A stretch of 64,000 nucleotides of DNA from Ustulina deusta (GCA_023159155.1 JAJNNX010000012.1:868001-932000); one strand, 5' to 3'; positions 12,745 through 27,261 are shown, numbered from the stretch's first letter. The notes: generated by a model from the letters alone, not told the origin. Made by a program: numbers and translations.

Positions 12745-14393
12745 GGCGGACCCGTGCCCGACGCCAGCCAGCCGTGCCGCGTCATGCCATGGCAATGGCC
12801 TGTGCAACTGGCGTCCGGGAGGGATCGACCTCCGCGAGCTCAAGTGAGTGGTGTGGAATGCTGTAAGCCGGCTTTCTACCTGGTTAGTTAGTCGATAGAA
12901 ATATCGGATGGATTTACCCGTCGACCCCGACCCGACCAGACTCGACACAGGGGACGAGACGCAGGGAAGGATAAATACCGAAAGCCTACCGTCCCGTCCC
13001 AGATTGCACGATGTCTCGCATTCTCAAACCAACAACCCTATATATAATTTTTATTTATTTCAAAGGCTATTTATGTATTGGATTGGACCGGGCGTCAACT
13101 ACGACGAGGGCAAAACGGCTATCTTTGTACGTCTATTCAACCCATCAGCCAGCCTACTACTCATATTACATATGTACCAATTCCGGGCGTTCGGGGAGAG
13201 AACCAAAAGACCGACAATAAAGAAAAGAAAAAAAAGAAAAAAAAAGGGGGGGGACGGGGACGGGGCGGCGCGGACATCCGGATCGTTCGCATCCTGTGAG
13301 AGGACTCCAAATACTAGGTGGTCAGGTCAGGTACTTCACATCGATATTAATCTTAGCCAGGAGCGAAGGGAATTGAAAAGGGTCAACAATACCCAGTATT
13401 TCATCATCAGGAGATTTTTGGAATTTGGAGGAAACCTATATATATATATCAATAAGGTTAGGGAATTTCTACATAGTCGATTAGGTAACTCCGAGGCCGG
13501 TGGCACACGTATAGGATATTGAATGAATCGGAATAAAATCAACCCAAATGAAGAAATGCAACTACGTTCAAGTTATTTTTGGTCCCCTTGAATAATGCCA
13601 AACGAACGTCAAGGATTCGGAGCACATGTACAACTTCGGCAAAGGCGCTTGCTGTCCAATGGAATGGGAGAAGAAACCGACATCGGGCTCTCGAGTTTAT
13701 TAAGAACGAGGTGCCGGCCGAAGAAGTTCAGATGCAACTCTCCATGTTGGGAAAATGAATGGAACACAAATCGGCTATCACGAAGCAAGAGTCCAAAGCG
13801 CCTCTGAGATATGGCAAGATGCGACCGTTATGTACCTACGGCATAAAAGCATATACATCGAAGGAGAACCGCCAAATTGGGAAGACCACCCTGTGTGGCC
13901 ATTCAGCGTGCTAGCAGGTCCATCACATAAAGTTCGCCTCTTGTTCTTTTCCCGGGCGCTTGATGATGACGCGCGTTGAGCACCTTGCGTATTAGCAAAT
14001 GGAGCTAATCCAAAGGTTAAATCGGAAAGTTGACCCGACCACCCTGCCTGTGAAATGCACGATTCCGACATAGTAGTACCTAAGGAAAGGTGATAATCCG
14101 CCCAACGCCTGCCCTTACGAATCCTGTCTAAGAAGCTGGTCACTCCGACGGCAAATCACCACATCGACGCCTGTTCCCGCCTCCCTAGGATATAGTACAT
14201 GAAAAGAGATGTCGCGGTAAGGGCGTTGGAAATAGTAGAGTGAATCGAGCGAGTTAAGACAACGAGAACCGATCATCGAGAGGGTATAGGAAGATTAGAA
14301 CCCGGTTCGTCTCGACCGAGCGGATCATCTACCCCGTCATTTTTCATCCAGCTCTTGATTCTCAACGGCGCATTATTCTCTCAGGTGTCACCC
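12745..14393. other. Intergenic region between convergent genes
   Basis: This lies 3' of both the zinc-cluster gene and the small membrane-protein gene, so it holds two 3' ends and no expected promoter. Open frames are short and unsupported. A purine tract at 13219-13265 runs from an A-rich block into a G-rich block. AT-rich sequence around 13430-13450 contains a short TA run. Nothing else was recognised. Confidence 0.5.
13219..13265. repeat. Low-complexity purine tract (A-rich then G-rich)
   Basis: The sequence changes from AAAGAAAAG-type purine sequence to an eight-base G run and GGGGAC units. It is simple-sequence DNA with no coding content, lying 3' of the zinc-cluster gene. Confidence 0.8.
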
Positions 14394-14848
14394 TCATCTC
14401 CTCTTCGCGGCAGCCTGTTTACTATTCGCATTGGAGCCGGCGTTCCAGGCCTTAACAACCCACGACTGGGTGGCGTCGACATAGCGCTCGTTCTCGACGT
14501 GCTTCACGCCGACCTTGACGCCGTCTTTGGTGAAGACGACGTTGCGCGAGGCGAAGCTGTTCTCGGCATTCTCGCGGATCTTGGTGGCGCCGACGTAGAC
14601 CTGGTAGCACACGAAGCCGATACCGGCCACGACGAAGAGCAGGATTAATAGAGGGATGATCTGACTATGGGTGGTAAGAAACTATTATGTTAGCCAGACT
14701 AGGGGGACTGTCGGTGGGACGTGCTCGAAGGAACGGGGATGGGGATTTCGTGGGGATTGATTCCGTCGGTTCTGGCGCATGCGCGGGCGTGGCGCAACAG
14801 TGGTAGATGGCAACCAGAAAATACGCACCTGAGGGTCGAACGGGCCAT
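14394..14848 (-). CDS. Small single-pass membrane protein, unknown function
   Basis: Not recognised as a named family. Two exons on the minus strand: 14829-14848 (only 20 nt, encoding MARSTL plus two bases) and 14394-14664, giving 96 aa. The 164-nt intron has a GTGCGT donor and a CATAG acceptor, and phase is preserved. One hydrophobic segment covers about residues 8-29 (QIIPLLILLFVVAGIGFVCY), followed by a hydrophilic region ending in a basic tail (AAAKRR). The shape, with a very short N-terminal tail, one membrane span and a small soluble domain, suits a signal-anchored ER or mitochondrial membrane protein; that is inference. The second exon is GC-rich with strong third-position bias, which supports real coding. 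A start inside exon 2 (an alternative GTG) is less likely because the hydrophobic frame stays open up to the acceptor. Confidence 0.72.
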
Positions 14849-17197
14849 GGCTGCGATGGTCGTCGATGTATATTTTCCGAAGGGTTGGCAACGGAAATGG
14901 GATCGAGCTAGTCTGGACGGTGTCGAAATATCGAATCTTGGCGAGCTGGGGCGCGAATCGCAATGCGCACAGGCCGGGAGGAGAGTTGGTTCGTCGAAAA
15001 TGGATCCAAGAAAAGGAAGAAGGACGGATGGAGAAAGTAAAAGAAAGAAGAGCCCGACTAAGTGTCTAGGTAGATAGATACACGATTAGGAATACCTCGA
15101 GGACGGGAAATACCCAGTGGGAATCCGGGCAGCGAGAGCGGAAAGGAAGGTGGTAGGTCGCATAGGGCTGCCTCCCGTATTGAGTGCCCAGTGGGATATA
15201 TACTTAGGTAGGTACTGTACTGTGTGTAAGTGAAACAGCAATGCGGGTGTTTCCCGAGAACGCGTGTAGGGGGCCACCACTAGCACTCCAGGGTCATGAA
15301 TCGCTTAATTGGGGTGCATGGGATCTAGCGGCCACCTGCCTACCAGGACTTATAGGTGAGGTATAGTTGAAGCGTGTCGATGAGGCCAGGAATATTGAAT
15401 CTGCCAGTACACTGAAGTGCATGCAGATAGAGGTCAGTTTTATTATTAGGATCAGTGATGTCAGTGACGTGGTATACTGTCGGTAGGTATAGGAACTCGT
15501 ACTTCTGCCCGTACTGTCCATGTGATGATGCCTTCACCCATGAGTTACTCAAGCATTTGATGGTGCAACGACGGCAAATCACAAGGATCATGGCTGGACC
15601 CAGATGTCCTCCAGTGGCTTTCCTTCTTTGGGAAGAGGGGTAGTACTTATTAGGGACATAGGCGTAGTACCTGCTTCATGTTCTATGGAGGCGCTGTTCT
15701 ATCTGCGTAGGGTAAGATGTTTTCTGAGTGAGTATCATGAAGAAAAAGAAGAGAGAGAGAGAGAGAGAAAATTGTATATACGGTAATTAAGATATTAAAC
15801 AGTTAACATTTTTGTGTCGCTATAGTGGTGTAATTGTACCTACGTTAAACTGCTCACTGGATTAACTACACATTATATAAGCGCAAGTACCTGGCGTAAA
15901 AGCGAAGTTTTGCACTTAGTCCCTCTCCTTTTACCACCATTACTAATTTCAAGATCAAACCCGCCGTATATCTTCTGACACCAGGTGACTTGTTCTGATT
16001 CACAAGCTAATGAATGAGGTAGATTTCTGCGAAGCCTTAGTTTCTTGTAGAATTAATGCTGGGATTCGTGGATGATGGTGTTGCGGGGAGCATTGTCCGG
16101 ACGAGCAAAGAAACCATCTTGTCGAACTGAAAATAGTGAGGTATAGAGAGAATTTGTTTGGTTGGAACGTAAGCCAACATCCCGTTTGTGGTTGTACCAA
16201 TCTTGAAGTTCGCATGGCATTGCAAAAGCGCCAGCATTGAGCTCTGGGTTCTGGAAACAGGACTGGGGGCATCTGATCAACAGGGATTGAGTCAAGAACC
16301 GCTAGACTAGGTAGCAGGTAATGACGCGAGAGGATCTTGGCAAGTCTTCTAGCGCAAGTTGAGAGACTCTTTTGCAGGCAGCTCCTCGGCTCTCATAGCG
16401 ATCTGAGCTGAATGGAGGCCATCAACTTTAAATATAAATACCTATTGATGCGAAAGCTAATAAGTGTAGTAGTAATGGATTTCGGTAGGTAGCTAGCAAG
16501 CCGAGATGCTGGAGCTGTTAAAAAAGGGGGAAAAAAGCATATTATGAATAAAGCCATCACCAAGCGAGTCTCCTAGGATCTCGGAACTAGCAATGCGAAG
16601 TGAGAAGGCTCGTTTCTAGCACGTGACCGACATTAGGACGAAGCTGAGTTGAGGACATATATGATATATGCACTTGCAATTAGGTAATAGCGGAGATTGC
16701 GCTATGCCCGATTCGTGGGGAGATGGAATTTCATACCTATACCCAGGTACCTGCCTCAAGTACCCTACCAACCCTGGCCTACCCGACCACGCAGTGACAG
16801 GCAGAAGAACTCAACTCTCCATAGCGATATCGACGTGCAGAAAGACACGTCGGCTCGACTGCATCCCCTGTCTCTCTTACTGTGTTGACGATGATTGTAT
16901 GAGACACACACACGGCCCGTATCTGTCCCTACTGCGCCATTCCTCCGTCTCCCTGGGCTCATGTCAGAGTGTCCTTTTGCCGCCGCCTGTCACCGCCGAT
17001 TGTAAAAACGTGGCCTCGAGCCAAATCCTCCGCCTCCCACCTCCAGTGCCTCGCCGTCCTCTCTCGCATTCGGCCCACGCCCCGGCTATTTAGAGCCAGA
17101 GCCTCCCCCGACCTCAGCACTCCTCCGCCGTCGCATTGTCAGTTGCCATCGCACGCAGACCGGGTTTCCATCGGCAGTCCCTTGCGCCGCCACCGAC
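14849..17197. other. Intergenic region upstream of SEC24
   Basis: This holds the divergent 5' regions of the small membrane-protein gene and SEC24. TACCTA/TAGGTA words occur at 15068-15080, 15205-15215, about 16305, 16487 and 16743-16750. A GA microsatellite sits at 15749-15768. The last 300 bases before 17198 are C/T-rich with repeated CCTCCG/CGCC sequence, consistent with a SEC24 leader. No supported gene was seen. Confidence 0.5.
15749..15768. repeat. (GA)n microsatellite
   Basis: About ten GA dinucleotide units flanked by A-rich sequence. This is intergenic simple-sequence DNA. Confidence 0.85.
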
Positions 17198-20178
17198 ATG
17201 GCTGCACCCAACGACGGCCAGGGCCAGTACCCCCCGTCACAACATCCCCACGAGGCGCCATACGGTGGCTACGAGGGCCAAGCATCGTCGCCGCCTCCCC
17301 AGCCTGGCCCCGCTGATGGCGGCAAGAAGAAGAAGAGAGGCTATGCCACCCAGGCCTTTGAGTTCGGAAGCGGGGCCAATGCCGGTGCTGCTGGCGCCCC
17401 TCCGCCTGGAGGCATCCCCCCTCCGCCTGGTGCTCCCGCTTTCGCCGGCTCGCCACAGCCTGCTCCGGGCTATGGCGGGTATCCCGCGCAAGGGTACGAA
17501 CCAGGAGGGTACGGCGCGCCTGCGCCCGCTCCTTACGATGCTCAGCAACCCGGCGCGCCTGCGCAGCCCCAAGTCGCCGGGTACCAAGCCCCCGCCTCTT
17601 ACTATCCAGGCGCCGTCGCCGGTGGACTGGGCCCTCTCACACAGAACATGGCCGGCTTGAGCATGGGTCCCCAGCAACCTGCCATTCCCCAACAGCAGCA
17701 GCAGCAGCAGCAGCCAGCCCAGCAACCGCCTCGTCTCGCTCTAAACCAGCTCTATCCGACGGATCTGTTGAACCAGCCCTTTAATGTCTCCGAATTGGAC
17801 TTGCCACCGCCCGATTGTATCCTACCTCCTAATGTATGTGTCCATGATCTTCTGCTTGTGTTGCTGAGTTTCAGCTAATCGGCGTTCCAAGGCCAGCGTC
17901 ACTCAATCACCAAATGCGAACTGCCCACCCAAATACATCCGATCCACCCTAAACGCGGCTCCCACTACACACTCCTTGTTGAAGAAGTCCAAGCTCCCCT
18001 TCGCTCTCGTCATCCAGCCATATGCTGCTCTCCATGATATAGATGACTCCGTGCCTGTCGTTCAGGATCAAGTAATTGCGCGCTGCCGGAGATGCAGGAC
18101 ATACATCAATCCCTATGTGACCTTCTTAGACCAGGGACATCGTTGGAGATGCAACATGTGTAACCTCACCAATGATGTGCCACAAGCCTTCGACTGGGAC
18201 GCCGCCACACAGAAGAGCGTCAACCGTTGGGACAGATACGAGTTGAATCACGCCGTGGTTGAGTTCGTCGCTCCTCAGGAGTATATGGTCCGCCCTCCCC
18301 AACCCCTGGTTTATCTCTTCCTCTTCGACGTAAGCTACGCTGCTGTATCAACTGGCCTCCTGGCCACAAGTGCTCGAACTATTCTCGATAGTTTGAGTAG
18401 GATACCAAATGCCGATCGCCGGACTCGCCTAGGATTTATCGCCCTCGACTCAAGCCTGCACTACTTCTCCATTCCCAAAGATGATGATGAGAACGGGGAG
18501 ACGAGTATGCTGGTCGTGAGCGATCTCGAAGAACCTTTTCTACCGATGCCTCATGACCTTTTAGTGCCTCTGACAGAAAGTCGGCAGAGTATAGAGAATT
18601 TCCTGGCCAAATTACCTGTAATGTTCCAGAACAATCAGAATAACGGCTCTTGTCTAGGATCGGCCCTCAGAGCTGGCCATCAGTTAATCTCCCCCTTAGG
18701 AGGAAAGATTGTTACTTTAACCGCGTCTCTTCCAAATATGGGCACTGGGAAGTTGGAAATGCGAGAAGACAAGAAACTTCTCGGCACATCCAAAGAGAGC
18801 GGTCTTCTACAAACCGCCAATAGCTTTTACAAGTCCTTCGCTGTCGAGTGTTCGAAGAATCAGGTGTCTATCGATATGTTCCTCTTTTCTTCGCAATATC
18901 AAGACGTTGCCTCGCTAAGCAACCTCCCTCGGTACACCGGTGGCCAAACATGGTTTTACCCTGGCTTCAACGCTGGTCGAGCTGAAGATGCCATCAAATT
19001 TGCCTCCGAATTTAGCGACTACTTATCTTCAGAAATCGGACTGGAGGCAGTTCTTAGGGTCCGCGCCTCAACTGGCCTGCGCATGAGTACGTTCTACGGC
19101 AACTTCTTCAACAGATCTTCAGACCTCTGCGCGTTCCCGGCCTTCCCTCGCGACCAGTGCTATGTGGTTGAAGTGGCTATCGACGAGAGTTTACAAAAGC
19201 AATTTATCTGCCTCCAGGCTGGTGTGTTGTACACAACTTGCAACGGAGAGCGGCGCATTCGTGTCATGACACTTTCACTTCCCACAACCACAAATCTGGC
19301 AGACGTTTACGCCTCGGCGGACCAATGTGCCATCACTACCTATTTCAGCCACAAAGCAGTCGAGAGAGCTCTAGGTAGCGGTCTCGACGCTGCGAGAGAT
19401 GCTCTGCAAGGCAAGATCATTGAGCTTCTGCAAACTTTCAAAAAGGAACTAGGTGGGGGAAGTATGGGTGGTGGTGGTTTACAATTCCCTGCGAATCTAC
19501 GCGGCCTCCCCGTGCTATTCCTAGGTTTGATAAAGAACCTCGGCCTACGCCGTTCTGCACAGATCCCGTCAGATCTCAGATCGGCAGCACTATGCCTCCT
19601 TTCCACGTTACCTCTACCGCTCCTCATCCAGTACATATACCCCCGGCTATACTCACTGCACGATATGCCTGACAATGCCGGTGTACCCGATCCGGAGACG
19701 AGCCAGATTGTGCTACCGCCCCCATTAAATCTGTCTTCAGAGCGGTTCGTTTCTTATGGGCTGTATCTCATTGATGATGGCCAGACACAATTCATATGGA
19801 TTGGACGAGACGCGGTCCCACAGTTGATAGCAGACGTCTTCGGAGTTCAGGATCGGTCTCAACTCCGTGTTGGTAAGGGCACGATACCAGAGTTAGACAA
19901 CGACTTCAACGACCGGGTACGCGCGGTGATCCAGAAGAGCAGAGATCACCTGTCCCGGGGTGTTGGTAGTGTCACTGTGCCTCACCTGTATATTATCCGA
20001 GAGGATGGTGAACCAAGTCTGAAGCTGTGGGCACAGACATTGCTAGTGGAGGATCGCGCAGATCAAGCCATGAGCCTTGCTCAATGGATGGGTTCTCTGA
20101 GAGAAAAGGTAAGCTGAGCCATCCTATCATCATCGTAGAGTACGGATACTAAAGTCGCAATTACAGGTTGTGCAATAG
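17198..20178 (+). CDS. SEC24: COPII coat subunit SEC24
   Basis: Cargo-binding subunit of the COPII inner coat. It pairs with Sec23 on the ER membrane and selects cargo for ER-to-Golgi vesicles. Three exons: 17198-17833, 17892-20108 and 20167-20178, giving 954 aa, a normal family length. The first about 200 residues are Pro/Gly/Gln-rich and disordered, with a polyQ run at about 167-175. A zinc finger uses C277, C280, C299 and C302 (CRRC...CNMC). The trunk, beta-sandwich, helical and C-terminal gelsolin-like domains follow ('FIWIGRDAV' near residue 850). The last coding exon is only 12 nt (Val-Val-Gln-stop); splicing converts the read-through end '..REKVS' to the usual '..REKVVQ'. AATAAATAAA at 20251-20260 may be the poly(A) signal. 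Confidence 0.96.
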
Positions 20179-23100
20179 AATGGTGAATCGAGGAGTGAAA
20201 GGGAAAATCAATGAGCCTCGTGGACAGCTCAGTGGAAGTCAACGAAATCAAATAAATAAAGAAGTTAAATAATAGATGACAAAAAGGATGTGGGGTGAAG
20301 AACTTTAGTAGCTATGCCATCTCTGTTGTTGTTATGCCCGAAGCTGGGCAAGAAGACTCTGTCTGCGACAATTTTCAACTCGACTGTAGGTTACTATGAA
20401 AACAGAGGCAGTGCTTATCTGCAGACACCCAGGTATTCTCATGCTGTGCCTCGAAACATCTGGCATAAGACCGAGTTTACGTTCATGTCTTATCTATTCG
20501 GCAAGCGACGAACAGGACAAGATAGACGCTGGTCCTGGCACCAGCGGCTATGGAATATATTTAGCTAATTGACCGAATTGGTGAGCTCTGGATGCGGCTT
20601 AGCGTCAGCGAATCCCATCACAATACGGCAAAACTCTATTATATATAATTAGAAGCTCAGCAGAATAATAGCATGTTGCCCAGACTCAGAAGATCCGGAT
20701 ATGGACGGGAAATGGATGGATTGGTTGATGGTGGATATTGGGAGGTCTGCCTCGGAAATCGGAAGGAGACCGGATGGACAGACGCGGGGGAGAGGTTGGT
20801 CGGCACGGTAGCACTGGTGGTGGGGTTGAGCCCGTCACAACAGCAGCAGGCTTTCATTCTTAGCCAGTCATGAAACAAGACTTGAGGTGACTAGGATTCC
20901 TCCCCTGACTCCCTTGCCAGACCCTTACCTATGACACTGCAGAGCTGGGGAGGGAAGGGGGCAATGAAACGCCAGCTCCTCCACATTTGGGGATGGGCGC
21001 GTAGGGTGGATCGTCATTGGTTGGCGGGTGGGTCTTTTTTGGTGAACTCTTTTTCGTTTTGTTTGTCGATTGTCAATTGAGCTGCTTAATATCGTGACTC
21101 TTATAGGTTGATCCAGTATATCAGGATAGGTACAATATATTAATCCAGTTAACCAAGGTAATTCGCAGCATACAAATCTTGGCAACCATGTATGAGACCT
21201 AACATGAAATTTCGGGATGTCATGTCATATTGATGTTTGGTGGAATCATATATGTGTATTTGCATGGTATCTGTCTACCAACCATAGTCCAGATCCTTAA
21301 CAGCAGAGGACAGATGGATTAGGTTAAAATATCAGCTACAGTAGGTCCTACACTAGTAGGTAGGTATCGTCTATACTAGGTAGCTTGGGTACGGTTTGAG
21401 TGCTGTTTCACTACAGAGGTAATCGGTTCCTCGCCCACTCATGAAGTGGATCTTTATAGGCGCGCTACTGTTGTGTAGCATACAGGGGTGGTAGGGACCT
21501 TTCAGACAAAGAAGGCGGCTAGGTCTAGGTACCTTTAAGAATATACAATATTTGTGATAGCTCGCCACTTACCTGCATGTGTGCAACCTACCTATTACCT
21601 CTTAGGTACTCTACCAAATGTCTTACAAAGTAGATTACGTATTAAGACAGGTATGTTGTAGTTCTAAGTATGTAGCCCTTCTCTATTAGATGTATGACAA
21701 GGCTAACTAGGTACCTTGAAACCCCCACAAAAAAGGGTACCTGCTTCTACAGGTGGTATATGATATAGTGTAGTGTACTCAAGTGTCTGATTTTGATTGA
21801 GACGGCTCCTCTCTACCCGATTACCCCTCCCCCTCAGCCCCTCAGGTACTTTGGACACAGTACCTAAGTACCTAGCTTGCATCTTCATACCATACCTACA
21901 TGTAGGTAGGGATGTACCTACACATAGGTAGACCATTCGTCAAGTCAAGGTTTCCTTTTCAATCCTCCGCATGTACCTAGTATAGATAGATAGATACCTG
22001 CCTACTTGTAAAGGCTCCCTATCGTCTGTTCCTGGTAGGCTTACCCAACCCATATCAGCAGTTGTTTCATTACCTACTGGTATGTATACCTCCCTTACAT
22101 GATGTAGGTATCCTGTATAGGTAAGAAGTATCTTGGGAACCATGTTGTCTTATCACATCTGATTTTAGACCCCACGTGGCATCTATCATCTACCCGAACA
22201 ACTTCACCATTTATCTAAGCACCTAATCCTCGCACGGGCCTTGTCTCGCTCTCACTGCTCAGTACTACTCAGTACTACTCAGTACCAACTGCTTCATGCC
22301 AAACCCACATCGCCTTCACACCAGCTGTGCCAAAGTCCTATCACTTACAGTAGCCGTGTGACTAGCGTAGGGTCTGTCCCATCATATTCGTCCCGTGTTA
22401 GTATTCGCCACATCTTGGTATATAATACCTATCTTATATGCATCCAAGGTGTGCAGGCAATAGCATCAATTACCTGCATGTCCATGTACCTCCTCTAGTA
22501 CATCCACAATACGTATTATATACACGCCTCTACCTGCCCAGACGCTACACTTACTCTTGTTTACTGCCTACATGTAGGCACCAAAACAGCCGTGCCTTCT
22601 ATTCCCCAGGTATTTATTTATTGCCTCGAGCACACGGTGAGTGGCTTACAGTGGTGGCATCACGCACTGCCTTGTCAAACTACAACTCCCTTACCTACTC
22701 CACTATCATCTGTTACCCACCTTCCTCCACCAACAAAGAAACGGTACCTTGACCAGAGCTGCAATTAAACCAACAACAGAACTCCCTTCACGAAGCCTCT
22801 CTCCTTCCACCTCTTTTATCCGCCCCAGATCCTCTTCGAAGAACGCGAATTGGTGTGCGTCTCTCTCTCGCCCCTGCTCCTCTCATGGCATAGCGAGAGA
22901 CTACCGACTGAGATAACCGACTTGGGACCCAGACATCCCGCCCAATCACCTGGACGGCGACCCCTCACACAACCATACCATAACCCGCGGAGCAAGCCAA
23001 CTTCGCATCGCGAGCCGTAGCAACAGAGCACGACGCTGCTTTTCCCAAGCCGTTGTTCATTAGCCATTATAGAGGTAAGCGCCGGTGTTTTCCTATCCAG

Positions 23101-24073
23101 CCCCCCCTGCGCAGATCATACAGGCACACACGCCTGTTCGGCCTCCGTCTTCCTCGTCTCTGGCCCCTCTTGCTTTCTGCCGCCGCCTTCTCGCAGCATA
23201 GCACGCCGGCGCTCGACTAGTACACCATCCGGCATGCTATCCGCCATGCCATCCAGCATGCTCTCCAGCATCCGCATGCGTGACCATCTCCGATTTGTGC
23301 GACACGTCCGGCTATAACCCAAGCGGCCGGGTGAAGCGTCTGAGCTTGTAACAAGGGGCCTTGCTGCAATCTACTGTGTCATCCGAGGCGCCAGGGCCTC
23401 CTACTACACCTTGCCCATATACCTGGCCGCGTCTTGGCCATTGGTTGCTTCGACCGGCCTTCTAGAAATTCTTGAAACGTCTCGACTCGAACTTGGCTGC
23501 CTCCCGCCTGGGACCGTGGGGAGGCTGGGGGGCCGAATCCCAAGTCCCAAGTCCTAAATCCCACCGTCTATACTACAGCTGTTGGCATGGACCCCAACCG
23601 CGTGTGCCTCCTCTGCGCTGTGCCGCCCTTGAACTGTCATCCAGCAGGGCCTCTTTGTCTCTCTTGCAACTTCGGCTAATCTTTCTTTCCTCTAATAATA
23701 GTTCGAACGATCTCAACTGCAAACACTAGGCTCTCTTCGTCGCGCACAAAGAAGACTCACTTCGACCAATCCCGCGATTCAAGGCCCAAAGCAGGCATCG
23801 AGACAGTGAAAAACTATCCCACCTTGTGCCAGACCTGTGCACGCCGCAACCCCTACCTGATCGGCCTGGTCAACCTTTGCCCCAAGTTTGACACTCTTCT
23901 CGCGCCTTTCTGGGCAAACCTTTGCTCTCTCCTCCGACGTATCCTAGACCCTACAAACTGAGGGCTGTAGGCGGATGTAAAGGTTTCGCCTAGGTTCTAA
24001 GGGTTCCACTCAATAAGCATATATATAAATCCGAGGTGGGAGGACGAACTGTGCTTCTTAGCATTGCCCCATC
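20179..24073. other. Long 5' region of the MAP kinase gene
   Basis: A 3.9 kb region between tandem genes. From about 21.3 to 22.6 kb it is the densest TACCTA/TAGGTA block of the window, including a palindromic arrangement near 21893-21925 and a TAGA run at 21980-21995. From 22.2 kb onward it becomes C/T-rich. A possible 5'-UTR intron has a GTAAGC donor at 23074 and a TAATAG acceptor near 23700; this is a guess from splice-site look only. Small unsupported open frames upstream of the kinase start could act as upstream ORFs in a long leader. No separate gene was recognised. Confidence 0.5.
22259..22286. repeat. Tandem repeat of a 10-bp CAGTACTACT unit
   Basis: About 2.7 head-to-tail copies of CAGTACTACT. 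It lies in the MAP kinase upstream region; no function is evident. Confidence 0.8.
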
Positions 24074-25266
<1,193 letters not shown>

Positions 25267-25432
25267 AACCCAAGACCTTTTGGTACGGCGGAATGGATGA
25301 ACATGGCCCGGGAACTGGTTCGGCGAGCACGTGGTCCTAATAGTAAGGGTGAAGAGGATCTCAACTGCACCGCAGATGGATACCCGATTATCGAGCGAGT
25401 GTTCGAGGTACCAGCACAATTTGCATTTGTTT

Positions 25433-25464
25433 AAAGAAAAAAAAAAGAAACGAAAAAAAAAAAA
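25433..25464. repeat. A-rich low-complexity tract
   Basis: Adenine runs broken by single G or C residues, just 3' of the MAP kinase. Simple-sequence DNA. Confidence 0.8.
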
Positions 25465-25803
25465 GGCGAACAAGCAAGCGATGCAAGTGATTAACGAATC
25501 CCGCGAGATATTTGCCAAGAAATGGCCAGTTGTGCATCTTGGAGAGACGATGGATTACTCTTCTTTACCCTCGTGTTGTATCGACCATCTCCTATAGATA
25601 GGTGGTGCTACATGTATGAGAGAAGGAAAAGTAGAAGAAAACGAGGATCTCAATCAATTGGGGAGGACTTCTGATCTGATCCGATCTGAAAGTTTGTAGC
25701 CAAATTTGGAGCCTAAAACACAAGCGGAGTGAAAGATGGATATTTCAGATCGTCTCCTTGCCTTTTCTTTGTCTTCACTCGTCCAGTTTTCTGCGTCTGT
25801 GTA

Positions 25804-25829
25804 TTTTTTTTTCTTCTTTTTTTTTTTTT
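25804..25829. repeat. T-rich low-complexity tract
   Basis: Thymine runs broken by C residues. Simple-sequence DNA in the same 3' intergenic region. Confidence 0.8.
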
Positions 25830-27261
25830 CTGTTGCTTTCTGGGATTTTTGTAAGTTGCGTGGACGGATGAATCTACTTTATATGCCAATTACTCTATTT
25901 GTTCACGCTTTTTAGTTTTGTCCCCTTTTTTTTCTTTTTGGCTTCATTTGCTTACTTGCTCTTGTGATATGATACTGGGTATGTACCAACATGGTCATGA
26001 CGTTATGTTGTCATGTTAGTAATTATCGATCGTGTTGCTGTAGCGCGGAAAGTGAGAATAGTAGTTGACGGGGTTGAGGATTGGCCGATGCTGGCTGTTC
26101 ACGCGTATTCTGTCTCTCGAATCGGATAAGTAGTTCTTTACGTCTTTGGGCTCATTGCCGCCTCTTCTTTGCTGAGTCTAATAATTACCTGCGTACCCGC
26201 GAAGGTGAGTCACCGAGTATATGTAGTAGGTAATGACGAAGCCTCTTTTCACGACGCCTGATTCTGTATTTCTCTTGGATGTCTTTTTTTCGAGAATCGG
26301 GAGTTGGGTATCTTGATTAGCTATATAATTCTGCATACTTGGACATTTGGGATATCTGGATACCTGAGTGCCTAAGAGGGCTTCTTTCGTCGTCTCTTCC
26401 CGCATCTCGGTTTCCCCCTCAGTTCTCCTTTCATATATACTCCTTTCTCCCCCACTATCTGCTTTCGTTACTTCCTCTGTGGGCATCTGCCTACCTCTCG
26501 TCATCTCTTGACTTAACCTTACATAAGTCTTCATATCTGTCATGAGCAGAGTAGAGCTGAGGTGAGGTGAACTGATACATCCTAACTAGGTAGATCGATG
26601 GTGTATCGCAATACCCTCCCTTCCTCAGAATTGGGGGGCAATGTCCAGCATCCTCAACGAGAGCGCGGATATCAGATCGACGACCAGAGGACTTTCTCCC
26701 TTCTTGTGCTTTCCGCTCTATGACCAGCTTGAGGTCCGGACCTAAACAATCCAGACGAACCTCTCTGCAAGCTTTTCTGCCATTCGGACGGAGGACTCGA
26801 GCAGCGTTCAAAGACAGACTCCACCGGAACGGGCGCAAGGTTAGCCGAACTATTTTTGTCCGAGTCGGCGCATTCAATCCTCGACATGCTTCTCAGTAGG
26901 AGACGCGGTGGTATCCATCCATCCCATCATATCCCAACTCCAAGCGCCAATTATTCAACTCAGTCGCCGTCTGCATATCTGCGAGACCTTACCGCCTGAA
27001 ATAGGAAACATCCTAGCTTTTCGTCTTGGGTTTCTCGGTTTCCAGTATTGTGGAATCAGCTTTCTCCCGTGGCTCATCGCCACTTTCGTTCCTCATTCTG
27101 CAGAGCACTCATACCATCCCCTTTCTCCCTACCCGTCTCGTCTCTCTTCCCTCCTTCTCTTCCCATCTTCTATTTCCTTCCCGTCATGCTACCGCATGCC
27201 CATCATCACAAATGGCCAAGCCCTCTTCACCCGCGTCAAGCATCCCTAGTATTACCATTGC

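Larger units (their letters stand above)
25267..27261. other. Intergenic region between convergent genes
   Basis: 3' flanks of the MAP kinase and OXR1 genes. It is rich in homopolymer-like tracts: an A-rich stretch at 25433-25464, a T-rich stretch at 25804-25829 and another near 25925-25938. A TAGGTA word lies near 26588. From about 27.1 kb it is C/T-rich. No supported gene was seen. Confidence 0.5.

Noticed and set aside
23472..23729. 85-codon open frame as a gene upstream of the MAP kinase
   Set aside because: No motif, and it overlaps a possible leader intron; more likely untranslated or upstream-ORF sequence.
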